From Balneolaceae bacterium (lineage in GTDB: Bacteria > Bacteroidota > Rhodothermia > Balneolales > Balneolaceae): a DNA stretch of 33,312 nucleotides. The stretch covers positions 1-33,312 of the forward strand of contig SLGL01000480.1 of assembly GCA_007123785.1 (NCBI GenBank), written 5' to 3'. Both the position numbers and the translations under genes were made by a program. Shown here piece by piece: positions 7,691 to 15,313 of the stretch. Positions within the stretch are counted from its first letter, which is position 1. The number at the start of each line of letters is the position of its first letter. The notes beneath the pieces were generated by a model. It worked only from the letters and a program-made list of their open reading frames with translations, was not told where the DNA came from and made no database searches.

Positions 7691-9442
7691 CTACGATTTT
7701 ATCCACTTTTCAAACTCCATCGCACTCTTCGTATTGAGCACTCTCGCCGGCTCAAACTTCGCTTTCCGGGCAATCATCACACCATAGCGTATATCATCAA
7801 TGCCATCAGTGCTGTGGGCATCAGGGTTGATGGAGGTGAACAGGCCGGTTTCTTTCGCTTTATTCCCATATCGCCAATCGAGATCGAGTCGCCAGGGACT
7901 GGCGTTTATTTCGATCGCAACTCCGCGCTCAACAGCCCATTCAATGATTTGATTCAGGTCGATCTTGCTGCCGTCACGCTTCAGGAGAAGCCTCCCGGTG
8001 GGATGACCCAGCATGGTGGTGCAGGGATTTTCAATCGCCCGTTTAAACCGCTCCATCATTTTCTCCTGCGGCATCTCGAGTCCGCTGTGGACGCTGGCAA
8101 TCACAAAATCAAACCCTTCGAGAATCTCATCGGGATAATCGAGTGAACCGTCGCTCAGGATGTCGGACTCCATCCCTTTAAAAATTTTGAAATTTGTTCC
8201 GCCTGAGGCGAACATTTCATTCAGCTCATCAATCTCATCCCACTGCCTTTTTACATCGTCAATAGATAGCCCGCCGGCATACCCTGCCGTTCGCGAATGA
8301 TCGGAAATGCCAAGGTATTCATAACCTCGTTCCAAACACGCTTCGGCCATCTGTCTGATGGTATATTTTCCATCACTGTAGGTACTGTGAGCGTGTATCA
8401 CCCCGCGAATATCCTCATCACTCACCAGCTCCATCTCCTCATGTTCGGCATAAAACTCAAATTCACCCCGGTCTTCACGGTGCTCCGGCGGCACAAAGTT
8501 CAGCTCCAGTTTTTTATAGATCTCCTTTTCGGACGATGCTTCCACCGGCTGCTCAAAATCGGTCTCTTTTTCGTCATTCAGTTTAAACAGGCCATATTCG
8601 TTCAGAGCCATTCCAAGCTCACGGGCACGCTGACGCATCACAATATTGTGCTCCTTGCTGCCGGTGAAATACATCAGCGCGGCGGGATACTCTTTCTCGC
8701 TCACAATACGCAGGTCAACCTGACGGCCGGTTTCGGTTCGCACGGAGCTTTTGGTGTCGCCCCGGCCCAGGATTTCAACCACAAGTTCATGGCCTGTAAA
8801 CGCATCAAAAATGGTATCGGCATTTTCCTTATCGGCTGCCACGATGATGTCGATATCCCCGATGGTTTCGCGTGAACGCCGAAGGGAACCGGCAATGTCG
8901 CAGTGAAGAACCCCATCCAGTTTTTTTACAAAGTTAAAAATAGGTTCTGCGATTTCCAGGGCTTGATCCAGCCGTGCCCGTTCGCCAAATTTTTCGAGGT
9001 ATTCGATGGACTTGATAATTTTCTCAGCGGATTTTTGCCCAAGTCCCGGCAGATCGGCTACGGCACCGCTCTGACATGCCTCCTTCAGTTCTGTAATTTC
9101 GGTGATACCCAACTCTTTGTGGATTTTGGCGATATTTTTTGGCCCCAACCCCGAGATGTTCAGCCACTCTATCAGCCCGGCCGGTACTTTTTCTTTAAGT
9201 GATTCGAGCACCGGCATGGTTCCTGTTTCCTGTAATGCCTTGATGTCTTTCGCTATCGACTTACCAATTCCCTTTATATCCGTGAGTGTTCCCTCTTCAA
9301 TCCGTTTGGTGATCTCCTCGTTGAGGCCTTCGATGGTTTGCGCGGCACGGTCGAACGCAATGGCGCGGAAACGGTTTTCGCCGGCGAGCTGCATCAAATT
9401 ATATACTTCACGGAGTTTTTCGGCTACATCTTGGTTTGTCAT
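7691..9442 (-). CDS. polX: DNA polymerase/3'-5' exonuclease PolX (Pol beta plus PHP domain)
   Basis: 583 residues, the normal bacterial PolX size. The order is an 8-kDa-like and helix-hairpin-helix region (about 1-150: IKGIGKSIAKDI, ISGLGPKNIAKI, LPGLGQKSAEKI), then a nucleotidyltransferase palm with GSLRRSRETIGDIDII carrying Asp196/Asp198 and QVDLR with Asp243. The thumb follows (to about 320), then a C-terminal PHP phosphoesterase domain (about 346-575). PHP metal ligands are visible: HAHSTYSDG (His350, His352, Asp357), DHS (His382), GMESDI (Glu425), VHSG (His452), GHP (His480) and DAHS (Asp541, His543). By family knowledge it fills short gaps in base excision repair and has Mn-dependent 3'-5' exonuclease and AP endonuclease activity. 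Both active sites look intact. It is transcribed alone. Confidence 0.95.
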   Translation of the reverse strand: MTNQDVAEKLREVYNLMQLAGENRFRAIAFDRAAQTIEGLNEEITKRIEEGTLTDIKGIGKSIAKDIKALQETGTMPVLESLKEKVPAGLIEWLNISGLGPKNIAKIHKELGITEITELKEACQSGAVADLPGLGQKSAEKIIKSIEYLEKFGERARLDQALEIAEPIFNFVKKLDGVLHCDIAGSLRRSRETIGDIDIIVAADKENADTIFDAFTGHELVVEILGRGDTKSSVRTETGRQVDLRIVSEKEYPAALMYFTGSKEHNIVMRQRARELGMALNEYGLFKLNDEKETDFEQPVEASSEKEIYKKLELNFVPPEHREDRGEFEFYAEHEEMELVSDEDIRGVIHAHSTYSDGKYTIRQMAEACLERGYEYLGISDHSRTAGYAGGLSIDDVKRQWDEIDELNEMFASGGTNFKIFKGMESDILSDGSLDYPDEILEGFDFVIASVHSGLEMPQEKMMERFKRAIENPCTTMLGHPTGRLLLKRDGSKIDLNQIIEWAVERGVAIEINASPWRLDLDWRYGNKAKETGLFTSINPDAHSTDGIDDIRYGVMIARKAKFEPARVLNTKSAMEFEKWIKS

Positions 9443-9505
9443 GAATAAAATGATTCTTTGTTTGAAGTTAGAAACTATTGTTGTGTCAAGAATTCAGTTT
9501 CGCAA

Positions 9506-9588
9506 GAAACCCGCAATGTTTCCTTTCACCAATGGCAGTAAGAATGGAATTCTGCAGTCTTTTTGAAGAAAAAACATTGCGGGTTTTC
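9506..9588. repeat. Long-spaced inverted repeat, 15 bp perfect arms
   Basis: AAACCCGCAATGTTT (9507-9521) is repeated exactly in reverse complement as AAACATTGCGGGTTT (9572-9586), separated by 50 bases. With one extra T the match extends to 9506 and 9588. The spacer contains smaller symmetric pieces around AGAATGGAATTCT (9541-9553). It could be a decayed miniature element or a cruciform-forming regulatory region upstream of polX; no transposase or target-site duplication is evident. Confidence 0.6.
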
Positions 9589-9818
9589 CCGTCATTTGAT
9601 TTGAAATACTTTATGATCCAAATTTGGAATCTTTAAAAATTAACTTGGTGAGAAGTCCGGTTTAGTAAAGCCCAAAATTACTTCAAACCATACACAATTG
9701 CTGAATTGAGAAAAATTTGAGCTAACCTCTCTATCGATTGAATTTTCAGATATCGATCATGCCAGGCTGTCAGCATTTAGCTTTCCCTAAGTCCCGATAA
9801 AGATTTGGTAAATAGTTA

Positions 9819-9849
9819 TTGAATTTAAAATCATTATGCCATATTTTTG
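9819..9849 (+). promoter_or_regulatory. Bacteroidota-type promoter for rpmB operon
   Basis: TTG at 9819-9821, a 20-bp spacer and TATTTTTG at 9842-9849 fit the TTG-N(17-23)-TAnnTTTG pattern known for the primary sigma factor of Bacteroidota. The -7 box lies 34 bp upstream of the rpmB ATG, and AGGAAAG immediately before the ATG is a good ribosome site. A transcription start near 9855 is inferred. Confidence 0.5.
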
Positions 9850-9883
9850 GTGTCTATCAAATTTTTAGACAACAGGAAAGATT

Positions 9884-10129
9884 ATGGCACGTAAAGACGA
9901 TATTACTGGCAAAGGAGCCCTGAACGGATACCGGTCGTCAAAAGCGAATAACAAAACCAAACATCGCTTTCAACTGAATTTACAAAAGCGACGCTTTTAC
10001 ATCCCCGAAGAAGATCGGTGGATCACTCTCAAGGTGAATGCAAAAACTTTGCGAACGATCAATAAGAAGGGAATTTCAGCCGTTCTGAAGGATGCCAGGA
10101 AAAAAGGAACTTTATTAAAAGAGGTATAG
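9884..10129 (+). CDS. rpmB: 50S ribosomal protein L28 (bL28)
   Basis: 81 residues, basic. The start MARKDDITGKGALNGYRSSK and the block KHRFQLNLQKRRFYIPEED followed by WITLKVNAKTLRTINKKG match bL28. The zinc-binding cysteine pairs found in some L28 proteins (normally near C-Q-I-T-G-K) are absent, so this is a Zn-free (C-minus) form. It is the first gene of rpmB-rpmG-DUF4295, with a strong AGGAAAG ribosome site and a recognisable promoter upstream; only 4 bp separate its stop from rpmG. Confidence 0.95.
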   Translation: MARKDDITGKGALNGYRSSKANNKTKHRFQLNLQKRRFYIPEEDRWITLKVNAKTLRTINKKGISAVLKDARKKGTLLKEV

Positions 10130-10133
10130 AACA

Positions 10134-10298
10134 ATGGCGAAAGGCAATCGTGTTCAGGTAATTCTCGAATGCACGGAAAAACCGGGAAGTTCACGCTATG
10201 TTACAACGAAGAACCGGAGAACTACTACAGAGAGGATCGAACTGAAGAAGTACAACCCTGTACTCCGCAAGCATACCATCCACAAAGAAATTAAATAA
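10134..10298 (+). CDS. rpmG: 50S ribosomal protein L33 (bL33)
   Basis: 54 residues: it starts MAKGNRVQVILECTEKPGSS, continues RYVTTKNRRTT and ERIELKKYNPVLRKHTIHKE and ends in IK, the standard bL33 fold sequence. Only one cysteine remains (Cys13), so the zinc ribbon of C-plus L33 proteins is not formed, in line with the Zn-free L28 next door. The ATG is 4 bp after the rpmB stop and 9 bp before the next start, so this is a tightly packed operon. Confidence 0.95.
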   Translation: MAKGNRVQVILECTEKPGSSRYVTTKNRRTTTERIELKKYNPVLRKHTIHKEIK

Positions 10299-10307
10299 TA
10301 CAAAACC

Positions 10308-10478
10308 ATGGCAAAGAAACAGGTATTCGGTGAAGAGGCAAAATCCTTGAAATTTGCCCACCGCAAAATGGCAAAAGTAATTATCTCCTCAAAAAACGAA
10401 CGTGGAAAGTATTCTTTTAAGGAAACGATGGTAGATCAGGATAATGTCACTGATTTTATAAATAAAAATAAAACCTGA
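10308..10478 (+). CDS. DUF4295 family small basic protein
   Basis: 56 residues, MAKKQVFGEEAKSLKFAHRK followed by MAKVIISSKNERGKYSFKET and a short acidic tail. This is the DUF4295 family, typically found immediately after rpmG in Bacteroidota and relatives; its function is not established. The high lysine content and constant linkage to L28/L33 suggest a ribosome-associated role (inference). It starts 9 bp after rpmG and is followed 19 bp later by a strong terminator. In many Bacteroidota ftsY follows at this point; here it does not. Confidence 0.85.
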   Translation: MAKKQVFGEEAKSLKFAHRKMAKVIISSKNERGKYSFKETMVDQDNVTDFINKNKT

Positions 10479-10497
10479 TTGATATTAATTTTTTTCT

Positions 10498-10536
10498 AAA
10501 AAGGTTTCATCTCACTGGGATGAAACCTTTTTTTTT
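10498..10536 (+). terminator. Strong intrinsic terminator of the rpmB operon
   Basis: AAAAAGGTTTCATC (10498-10511), a seven-base loop and GATGAAACCTTTTT (10519-10532) form a perfect 14-bp stem; the T-run continues to 10536. The AT-flanked stem with A-run before and T-run after could also work on the minus strand, but no minus-strand gene ends here. Confidence 0.92.
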
Positions 10537-10720
10537 GAGTAAACTTTGCTAAGATATAAATTTATTTATACTTACAATACTCTCATCTCGTAATGATAAC
10601 TTTGCCTGGAAACTTTTTAATTTTGCAGAGTTTGTTATTATTCATGCTTAGTAAATATCAACCTGAGTTCGAGATAAGTAAGTATGATGCGAAATGGTTA
10701 AATACGTCATAATGAACGCG

Positions 10721-10780
10721 ATTCCGATGGTGCCTTTCCATTGGAATGAAGTCGAAATATGGAGTTTTCGACTTCATTCC
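10721..10780. repeat. Two overlapping palindromes, REP-like
   Basis: Stem A: ATTCCGATGG (10721-10730) with CCATTGGAAT (10738-10747), 10 bp with one G-T pair and a 7-base loop. Stem B: GGAATGAAGTCGAAA (10743-10757) with TTTCGACTTCATTCC (10766-10780), 15 bp perfect with an 8-base loop. The GGAAT at 10743-10747 belongs to both, so the two stems exclude each other. The words TTCGACTTCATTCCGACC resemble dispersed palindromic repeats common in Bacteroidota intergenic DNA. Confidence 0.65.
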
Positions 10781-10890
10781 GACCAAAAGCGGCCGGAACT
10801 GCGCTCAAACTGACGATGCCCATGATTCTTATATCGAACTCATGTTATCAGGGAAATCATACAAATGAAAACCTACATAAATAAAGCCCG

Positions 10891-11352
10891 ATGAGTTTAA
10901 AAGAACGTATACTTGATGATTTAAAAACCGCAATGAAAGCCAAAGAAACCGACAAAACCATGGTGCTGCGTTCGGTAAAAGCAAAGATTCTTGAAAAAGA
11001 GATCAGTGAGAGAAAAGGAGGTGAATCTTCACTCAATGATGAACAAATTATCGAAGTTTTGATGAAGGCTGCCAAACAACGAAAGGAATCGATTGAGCAA
11101 TTTCAGGAAGGCGGACGAGAGGAACTCGCAGAAAAAGAAGCCAATGAACTGGAAATCATAGAACGATACCTGCCTGCATTGATGAGCGAAGAGGAAATCC
11201 GCGAAGCTGCACAAAAAGAAATTGAACGACTTGAAATCTCATCAATGGCCGAAATGGGGAAAGTAATGGGTGCCTTAATGGGCAAATTAAAAGGAAAAGC
11301 AGAAGGTTCCGTTATTAGCAAGGTTGTTAAAGAAGAACTCTCAAAAAAATGA
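10891..11352 (+). CDS. yqeY: GatB/YqeY domain protein
   Basis: 153 residues, highly helical and charged, beginning MSLKERILDDLKTAMKAKE and with LRSVKAKILEKEIS, QRKESIEQFQEGGREELAEK and IERYLPALMSEEEIREA, the YqeY family pattern. The C-terminal GKVMGALMGKLKGKAEGSVI resembles the tail domain of GatB, the tRNA-amidotransferase subunit that binds tRNA. A role in tRNA amidation is suggested by that similarity but not proven; the protein is not itself GatB. Its TGA stop and the cvpA ATG are separated by only one base, so it leads the yqeY-cvpA-tyrS unit. Confidence 0.93.
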   Translation: MSLKERILDDLKTAMKAKETDKTMVLRSVKAKILEKEISERKGGESSLNDEQIIEVLMKAAKQRKESIEQFQEGGREELAEKEANELEIIERYLPALMSEEEIREAAQKEIERLEISSMAEMGKVMGALMGKLKGKAEGSVISKVVKEELSKK

Positions 11353-11353
11353 A

Positions 11354-11923
11354 ATGAATCTGGTAGATCTGTTTATTCTGTTCCCGATCGGATATTTTGC
11401 CTTCAGAGGTTTCAGAAACGGATTTATTCAGGAATTTTTCAGCATTGCAGGTATCATCATAGCTGTATTCGTTACATTTAAATACATGAGGCCGGTTTCC
11501 GGTTTTGCCCGACCTTTTATAGACAACCCTGATTCAGCCGCCATTGTAGCAGGAATTGTTATTTTTATTTTTACTTTGGCAGCGATACAGATGGTAGCCT
11601 ATTGGCTTGAATCTATATTTAGAGTAATTCGCCTTAGTATTATTAATCAGGCAGCAGGCTCGGTTTTCGGTGCATTAAAATCTGCAATTGTGGTGAGTGC
11701 AACCTTGTTGCTTCTCGCGGGTTTTAATCTTCCAGGTGAAGAAAGCAGAAAGGCCTCGACTACTTACCCCATAGTTATTTATATTGCTCCGGCCGCTTAT
11801 AATGCGGTTGCCATACTCTACCCCGGCACCGAAGATTTTATCCAAACCATTGAAAAATCCATCAGGGAAAGTAATACACTGCGTTCCCTTCCAATTTTTG
11901 AAAAAATAGATCTGAATTCATGA
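11354..11923 (+). CDS. cvpA: CvpA family membrane protein
   Basis: 189 residues from the chosen ATG. An upstream in-frame ATG at 11324 would overlap yqeY by 29 bp and add ten polar residues; MNLVDLFILFPIGYFAFRGF is the usual CvpA start, so 11354 is preferred. Four hydrophobic helices are expected near 4-20, 27-46, 63-85 and 103-122. The motif GFRNGFIQEFFSIAGIII (about 18-35) is characteristic. The family is named after colicin V production in E. coli; its general function in the inner membrane is unclear. The stop codon overlaps the tyrS start as ATGA at 11920-11923, so translation is probably coupled. Confidence 0.88.
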   Translation: MNLVDLFILFPIGYFAFRGFRNGFIQEFFSIAGIIIAVFVTFKYMRPVSGFARPFIDNPDSAAIVAGIVIFIFTLAAIQMVAYWLESIFRVIRLSIINQAAGSVFGALKSAIVVSATLLLLAGFNLPGEESRKASTTYPIVIYIAPAAYNAVAILYPGTEDFIQTIEKSIRESNTLRSLPIFEKIDLNS

Positions 11924-13134
11924 GTTTTTTACCGGTTAAAGAACAACTAACCGTCATAAAAAGAGGTACAACAGAAATTGTACCCGAAGAAGAATTAATT
12001 GAAAAAATTAAAAAATCCAGGACAGAGAACCGTCCGCTTAAAATCAAGCTTGGCGTTGACCCCACCCGTCCCGACCTGCACCTGGGGCACTCGGTAATAC
12101 TGAGAAAACTTCGTCAGTTCCAGGACCTCGGCCATGAGGCGATTCTTATCATTGGTGGATTTACAGCCAAAATTGGTGATCCGTCAGGCCAGAATAAAGC
12201 CCGGCCGCCGCTCTCTGCAGATGAGGTTCAGAAAAATGCCGAAACCTATGTAAACCAGGCCTGGAAAATTCTCGACAAGAGCAAAACCACTATCGTCAAC
12301 AACAACGACTGGCTGGGACCGATAACATTCATGGATGTAATTCGGCTCGCATCCAACCTGACGGTTGCACGTATGATAGAACGGGATGACTTCTCAAAGA
12401 GATATCAGAATAACGAGCCGATTTCTCTGCATGAATTTTTATACCCACTGGCACAGGGACAGGACTCGGTACACCTAAAATCAGATGTAGAGCTTGGAGG
12501 TACCGATCAAAAATTTAACCTTCTTGTAGGACGCGACCTTCAGAAAGCGAACGGACAAAAACCGCAGATTTGTCTGATGATGCCTCTGCTCGTTGGAACC
12601 GACGGAAAAATGAAAATGAGTAAGTCGTATGATAACTACATCGGCATTGATGAACCTGCTAATGAGATGTACGGAAAATCGCTCTCTATTCCTGATGAGC
12701 AGATCTATCCCTATTTCGAACTGGTGACCGATGTACCCGTTGAAGATCTGCCCGCATTGAAAAAGAAAGCGCAGCAGGACCCGCGCAATACGAAACATGA
12801 ACTGGCATTTACTATCACGCGGATGTATCATGGAGATCAGGCAGCCAAAGACGCACGCATACATTTTGAAAAAACAGTCATCCAGAAAGATATTCCTGAT
12901 GATGCCCCGATTCTTGAATTTAAGGAAGGAACCGAACACCGTCTGATGGACATCATCTCTGATGCTGGTCTCACATCGAGCAATGGTGAAACCAAACGGA
13001 TGATGAAGCAGGGCGGAGTGAGTGTGGATGATAAAAAAATAAAAGACCCGAATTTTTCCATCACATTCGCGACAGGGGATCAAATAAACCTGAAAGTTGG
13101 AAAGAGAAATTTTGCAATATTAAAGGCCGGATAA
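11920..13134 (+). CDS. tyrS: Tyrosyl-tRNA synthetase
   Basis: Class I aminoacyl-tRNA synthetase charging tRNA-Tyr; 404 residues. Seen: HLGHSVIL (HIGH motif, His54-His57), GGFTAKIGDPSG (79-90), tyrosine-site block LYPLAQGQDSVHLKSDVELG with GGTDQKFNL after it, and KMSKS at 232-236. The C-terminal S4-like RNA-binding domain (about 335-400) contains GETKRMMKQGGVSVDDKKI. The sequence order and length fit the TyrZ-like subgroup. The start overlaps the cvpA stop by four bases. An essential, complete gene; no leader peptide or T-box can be expected inside this overlapped operon. Confidence 0.97.
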   Translation: MSFLPVKEQLTVIKRGTTEIVPEEELIEKIKKSRTENRPLKIKLGVDPTRPDLHLGHSVILRKLRQFQDLGHEAILIIGGFTAKIGDPSGQNKARPPLSADEVQKNAETYVNQAWKILDKSKTTIVNNNDWLGPITFMDVIRLASNLTVARMIERDDFSKRYQNNEPISLHEFLYPLAQGQDSVHLKSDVELGGTDQKFNLLVGRDLQKANGQKPQICLMMPLLVGTDGKMKMSKSYDNYIGIDEPANEMYGKSLSIPDEQIYPYFELVTDVPVEDLPALKKKAQQDPRNTKHELAFTITRMYHGDQAAKDARIHFEKTVIQKDIPDDAPILEFKEGTEHRLMDIISDAGLTSSNGETKRMMKQGGVSVDDKKIKDPNFSITFATGDQINLKVGKRNFAILKAG

Positions 13135-13202
13135 TTTAGTACCATTGTTTGGCGAAGCTCTATATATTGTGCATTCTATTGTATGCTGAACAATTTTTTT
13201 AT

Positions 13203-13655
13203 ATGGGAACAAATTTCTCTGGCACCGAATCTGAAAAAAACACGCTGAACGCCTTCATTAAACTGATGCGGGCCACTGAATCGATTAATAACAGACTGAA
13301 CCGCCATTTAGCTGAGGCTGATTTGACTGTTAGCCAGTTCGGCACCCTGGAAGCACTCTATCACCTTGGCCCGCTTAATCAGCGAACTATCGGTGAAAAA
13401 CTACTTAAAAGCGGTGGTAACATAACGATGGTGATCGATAACCTGGAAAAGTGCGGTTACGTTACAAGACGAAAAGATCCTGATGACCGCCGGGCTGTTC
13501 TGATTCATCTTACCCCGGAAGGCAAACGGTTCATCAAAAACTTTTTCCCAAAGCACCTCGATAGAATCAAAAAAGAGTTCAGTGTTTTATCCGAGAAAGA
13601 AAAAGAAACACTGGCTGATCTTTGTAAAAAACTGGGCCTGAGAGAAAACGATTAA
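13203..13655 (+). CDS. MarR family transcriptional regulator
   Basis: 150 residues from the ATG at 13203. An ATG at 13149 would add 18 hydrophobic residues that are not typical of MarR proteins, so the shorter form is chosen. The winged helix-turn-helix covers about 40-110: LTVSQFGTLEALYHLGPLNQ, TIGEKLLKSGGNITMVIDNL, then the wing DPDDRRAVLIHLTPEGK. The flanking helices should form the dimer interface. It follows tyrS by 68 bp and may be read through from it. No obvious MarR-type palindrome or drug or aromatic-degradation operon is next to it, so its ligand and targets cannot be named. The convergent ackA ends 23 bp away. Confidence 0.92.
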   Translation: MGTNFSGTESEKNTLNAFIKLMRATESINNRLNRHLAEADLTVSQFGTLEALYHLGPLNQRTIGEKLLKSGGNITMVIDNLEKCGYVTRRKDPDDRRAVLIHLTPEGKRFIKNFFPKHLDRIKKEFSVLSEKEKETLADLCKKLGLREND

Positions 13656-13678
13656 TCTTCACTCATCAGAAAAAAACT

Positions 13679-14902
13679 TCAAACCCAGGGACTCTGGTCA
13701 CTTGCCGATGCAATTTTAGCCGCATCGATGGCAATCACCAGCTCTTCGTTAGTGGGCACTACGTAAATATCAGTTCTTGAACTATCTGAACTGATCTTCT
13801 CAATTCTTCCCGGTTTTACATTCTCGTTTCGTTCATCATCTATTTCAATACCGAGAATATCCAGATTTTCCATCGATTTTTTTCGGATCAGCGCAGAATT
13901 TTCTCCGATTCCCGCCGTAAAGAGAATGGCATCACACCCATTGAGTGTAGCAATGTACGAACCCACATATTTTTTGATATTGTAACAAAACACATCAATT
14001 GCCTGCTGGCAGCGCCTGTCACCGTTGTTAGCCTCGGCAATCAGGTCTCGCATATCGCTGGCATATCCGCTCAGTCCCAGAAGTCCGCTGTGCCGATTCA
14101 GCATGGCATGCAGGCTGTTCAGCGGCAACTCCTCTTTTTCCACGATATAAAACAGAATTGAAGGGTCCAGATCCCCGCTGCGGGTGCCCATTACCATGCC
14201 GGAAAGGGGTGTAAAACCCATTGAGGTATCTACCGAGTCCCCGCCCCGGATCGCTGCAATTGATGCACCGTTACCCAGATGGCAAGTGATAACTTTGGTA
14301 TCTTTTTTGTGTTTGTCGGTCAGTTTATAATACTGGCGGCTCACAAAATAGTGTGAGGTTCCGTGGAATCCATATCGCCGGATTTTGTGCCTGCGGTAAA
14401 GCCGGTTCGGAATTCCGTAAAGGTACGCGTAAGCTGGCAGTGAATGGTGGAAAGCGGTATCAAAAACTGCCACGTGAGGAACATCCGGAAGGCGTTCTTC
14501 TGCCGCCTGAATACCTTTCAAGTTGGGAGGGTTGTGAAGCGGAGCCAGATCAAATGCCTGCTCTATAGCATCTTTCACTACATTGTCAATCAGCACGGAA
14601 TCTTTGAACATCTCCCCGCCATGCACCACTCGATGTCCCACAGCTTTGATATCGGAAGGGGAGGAAATAAGACTGCTTTCCGGGCTAAGCAGATAGTTCA
14701 TAATTTCAAGAAGGGCCTCACTGTGATTCGAAATCACTTTAGTATCTTTCAGATAATCACCTTCCGCAGGCTGATGTTTTACAATGGATGTAACCGCACC
14801 AATTCGTTCTACAATTCCACTACAAACTTCCGATTCTCCCTCGGTTTCAATCAGGTTATACTTTACAGACGAACTGCCACAGTTTATTACAAGTACCAGC
14901 AT
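13679..14902 (-). CDS. ackA: Acetate kinase
   Basis: Interconverts acetate + ATP and acetyl phosphate + ADP in the cytoplasm. 407 residues. Seen: MLVLVINCGSSSVKYNL (Asn7 and phosphate loop), GHRVVHGGE with Arg91, FDTAFHHSLP with Asp148, RRYGFHGTSH with His180, MGTRSGDLDP with Arg241 and VPTNEELVIA with the metal-binding Glu386. All catalytic residues known for the family are present. A phosphotransacetylase gene is usually a neighbour but is not visible here. A DUF3820 gene lies 71 bp upstream on the same strand. The C-terminus runs to SDQSPWV, slightly longer than average. Confidence 0.97.
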   Translation of the reverse strand: MLVLVINCGSSSVKYNLIETEGESEVCSGIVERIGAVTSIVKHQPAEGDYLKDTKVISNHSEALLEIMNYLLSPESSLISSPSDIKAVGHRVVHGGEMFKDSVLIDNVVKDAIEQAFDLAPLHNPPNLKGIQAAEERLPDVPHVAVFDTAFHHSLPAYAYLYGIPNRLYRRHKIRRYGFHGTSHYFVSRQYYKLTDKHKKDTKVITCHLGNGASIAAIRGGDSVDTSMGFTPLSGMVMGTRSGDLDPSILFYIVEKEELPLNSLHAMLNRHSGLLGLSGYASDMRDLIAEANNGDRRCQQAIDVFCYNIKKYVGSYIATLNGCDAILFTAGIGENSALIRKKSMENLDILGIEIDDERNENVKPGRIEKISSDSSRTDIYVVPTNEELVIAIDAAKIASASDQSPWV

Positions 14903-14973
14903 GTTATTAGTTGAGTCATGTTTTAAATTGATTTATCTCAGAATATATCCAAACAATAAAAAGAAGTAATGAA

Positions 14974-15222
14974 TTAAAATCGATCTTCTTTATTCCGTTC
15001 AGCCCTGATGATGGGACGCAGGATATGATCCAGCCCGTTTGTTCTTATTTCGAACATTGTAGAGAGATACTGGCCCAGTGCTCCTTTCGGATAACCTTTT
15101 CTCCCGAACCACTCCAGATAATGAAGAGGCAGATCAGTAATATACCAGCCTTTGTATCGGCCGTATGGCATTTTTGCTCGCACAAGTTTAAAAAGAAATG
15201 TCCTGTCGAATGAAACGTTCAT
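14974..15222 (-). CDS. DUF3820 family small protein
   Basis: 82 residues. The core MPYGRYKGWYITDLPLHYLE and WFGRKG match DUF3820, a small conserved domain also annotated as putative quorum-sensing-regulated virulence factor in proteobacteria and sometimes fused to exonucleases; no activity is proven for the stand-alone form. The block GRYKGWYITDLP (about 21-32) is the family hallmark. It lies upstream of ackA in the same direction and is divergent from the ABC-F gene over 91 bp. Function unknown. Confidence 0.8.
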   Translation of the reverse strand: MNVSFDRTFLFKLVRAKMPYGRYKGWYITDLPLHYLEWFGRKGYPKGALGQYLSTMFEIRTNGLDHILRPIIRAERNKEDRF

Positions 15223-15313
15223 CTAATTTAAGATAAATAATAAGGCTTGGTTCAGAAAAGTATTATTTTTCAACCAGAAAAATGCATTTAAACAGATTTA
15301 CAGACTTCGATTT

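Larger units (their letters stand above)
9443..9883. other. 441-bp divergent intergenic region between polX and rpmB
   Basis: No gene of credible composition is seen. It serves as the upstream region of both polX (minus) and the rpmB operon (plus). It holds a 15-bp perfect inverted repeat with a 50-bp spacer near the polX side (9507-9586) and a Bacteroidota-type promoter near the rpmB side (9819-9849). The remainder is AT-rich. Confidence 0.7.
10479..10890. other. 412-bp intergenic region with terminator and REP-like palindromes
   Basis: No gene seen. It begins with the rpmB-operon terminator (10498-10536), continues with AT-rich sequence, and contains two overlapping palindromes (10721-10780) followed by a GC-richer tail to about 10825. 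The last 60 bp must hold the promoter for yqeY; I could not pick a convincing one. Confidence 0.7.

Noticed and set aside
8297..8875. Plus-strand 192-codon open frame opposite polX
   Set aside because: Antisense to the catalytic region of polX and without recognisable domains.
13149..13202. Longer MarR start at 13149
   Set aside because: It would add 18 hydrophobic residues unlike MarR N-termini; the ATG at 13203 fits the family.
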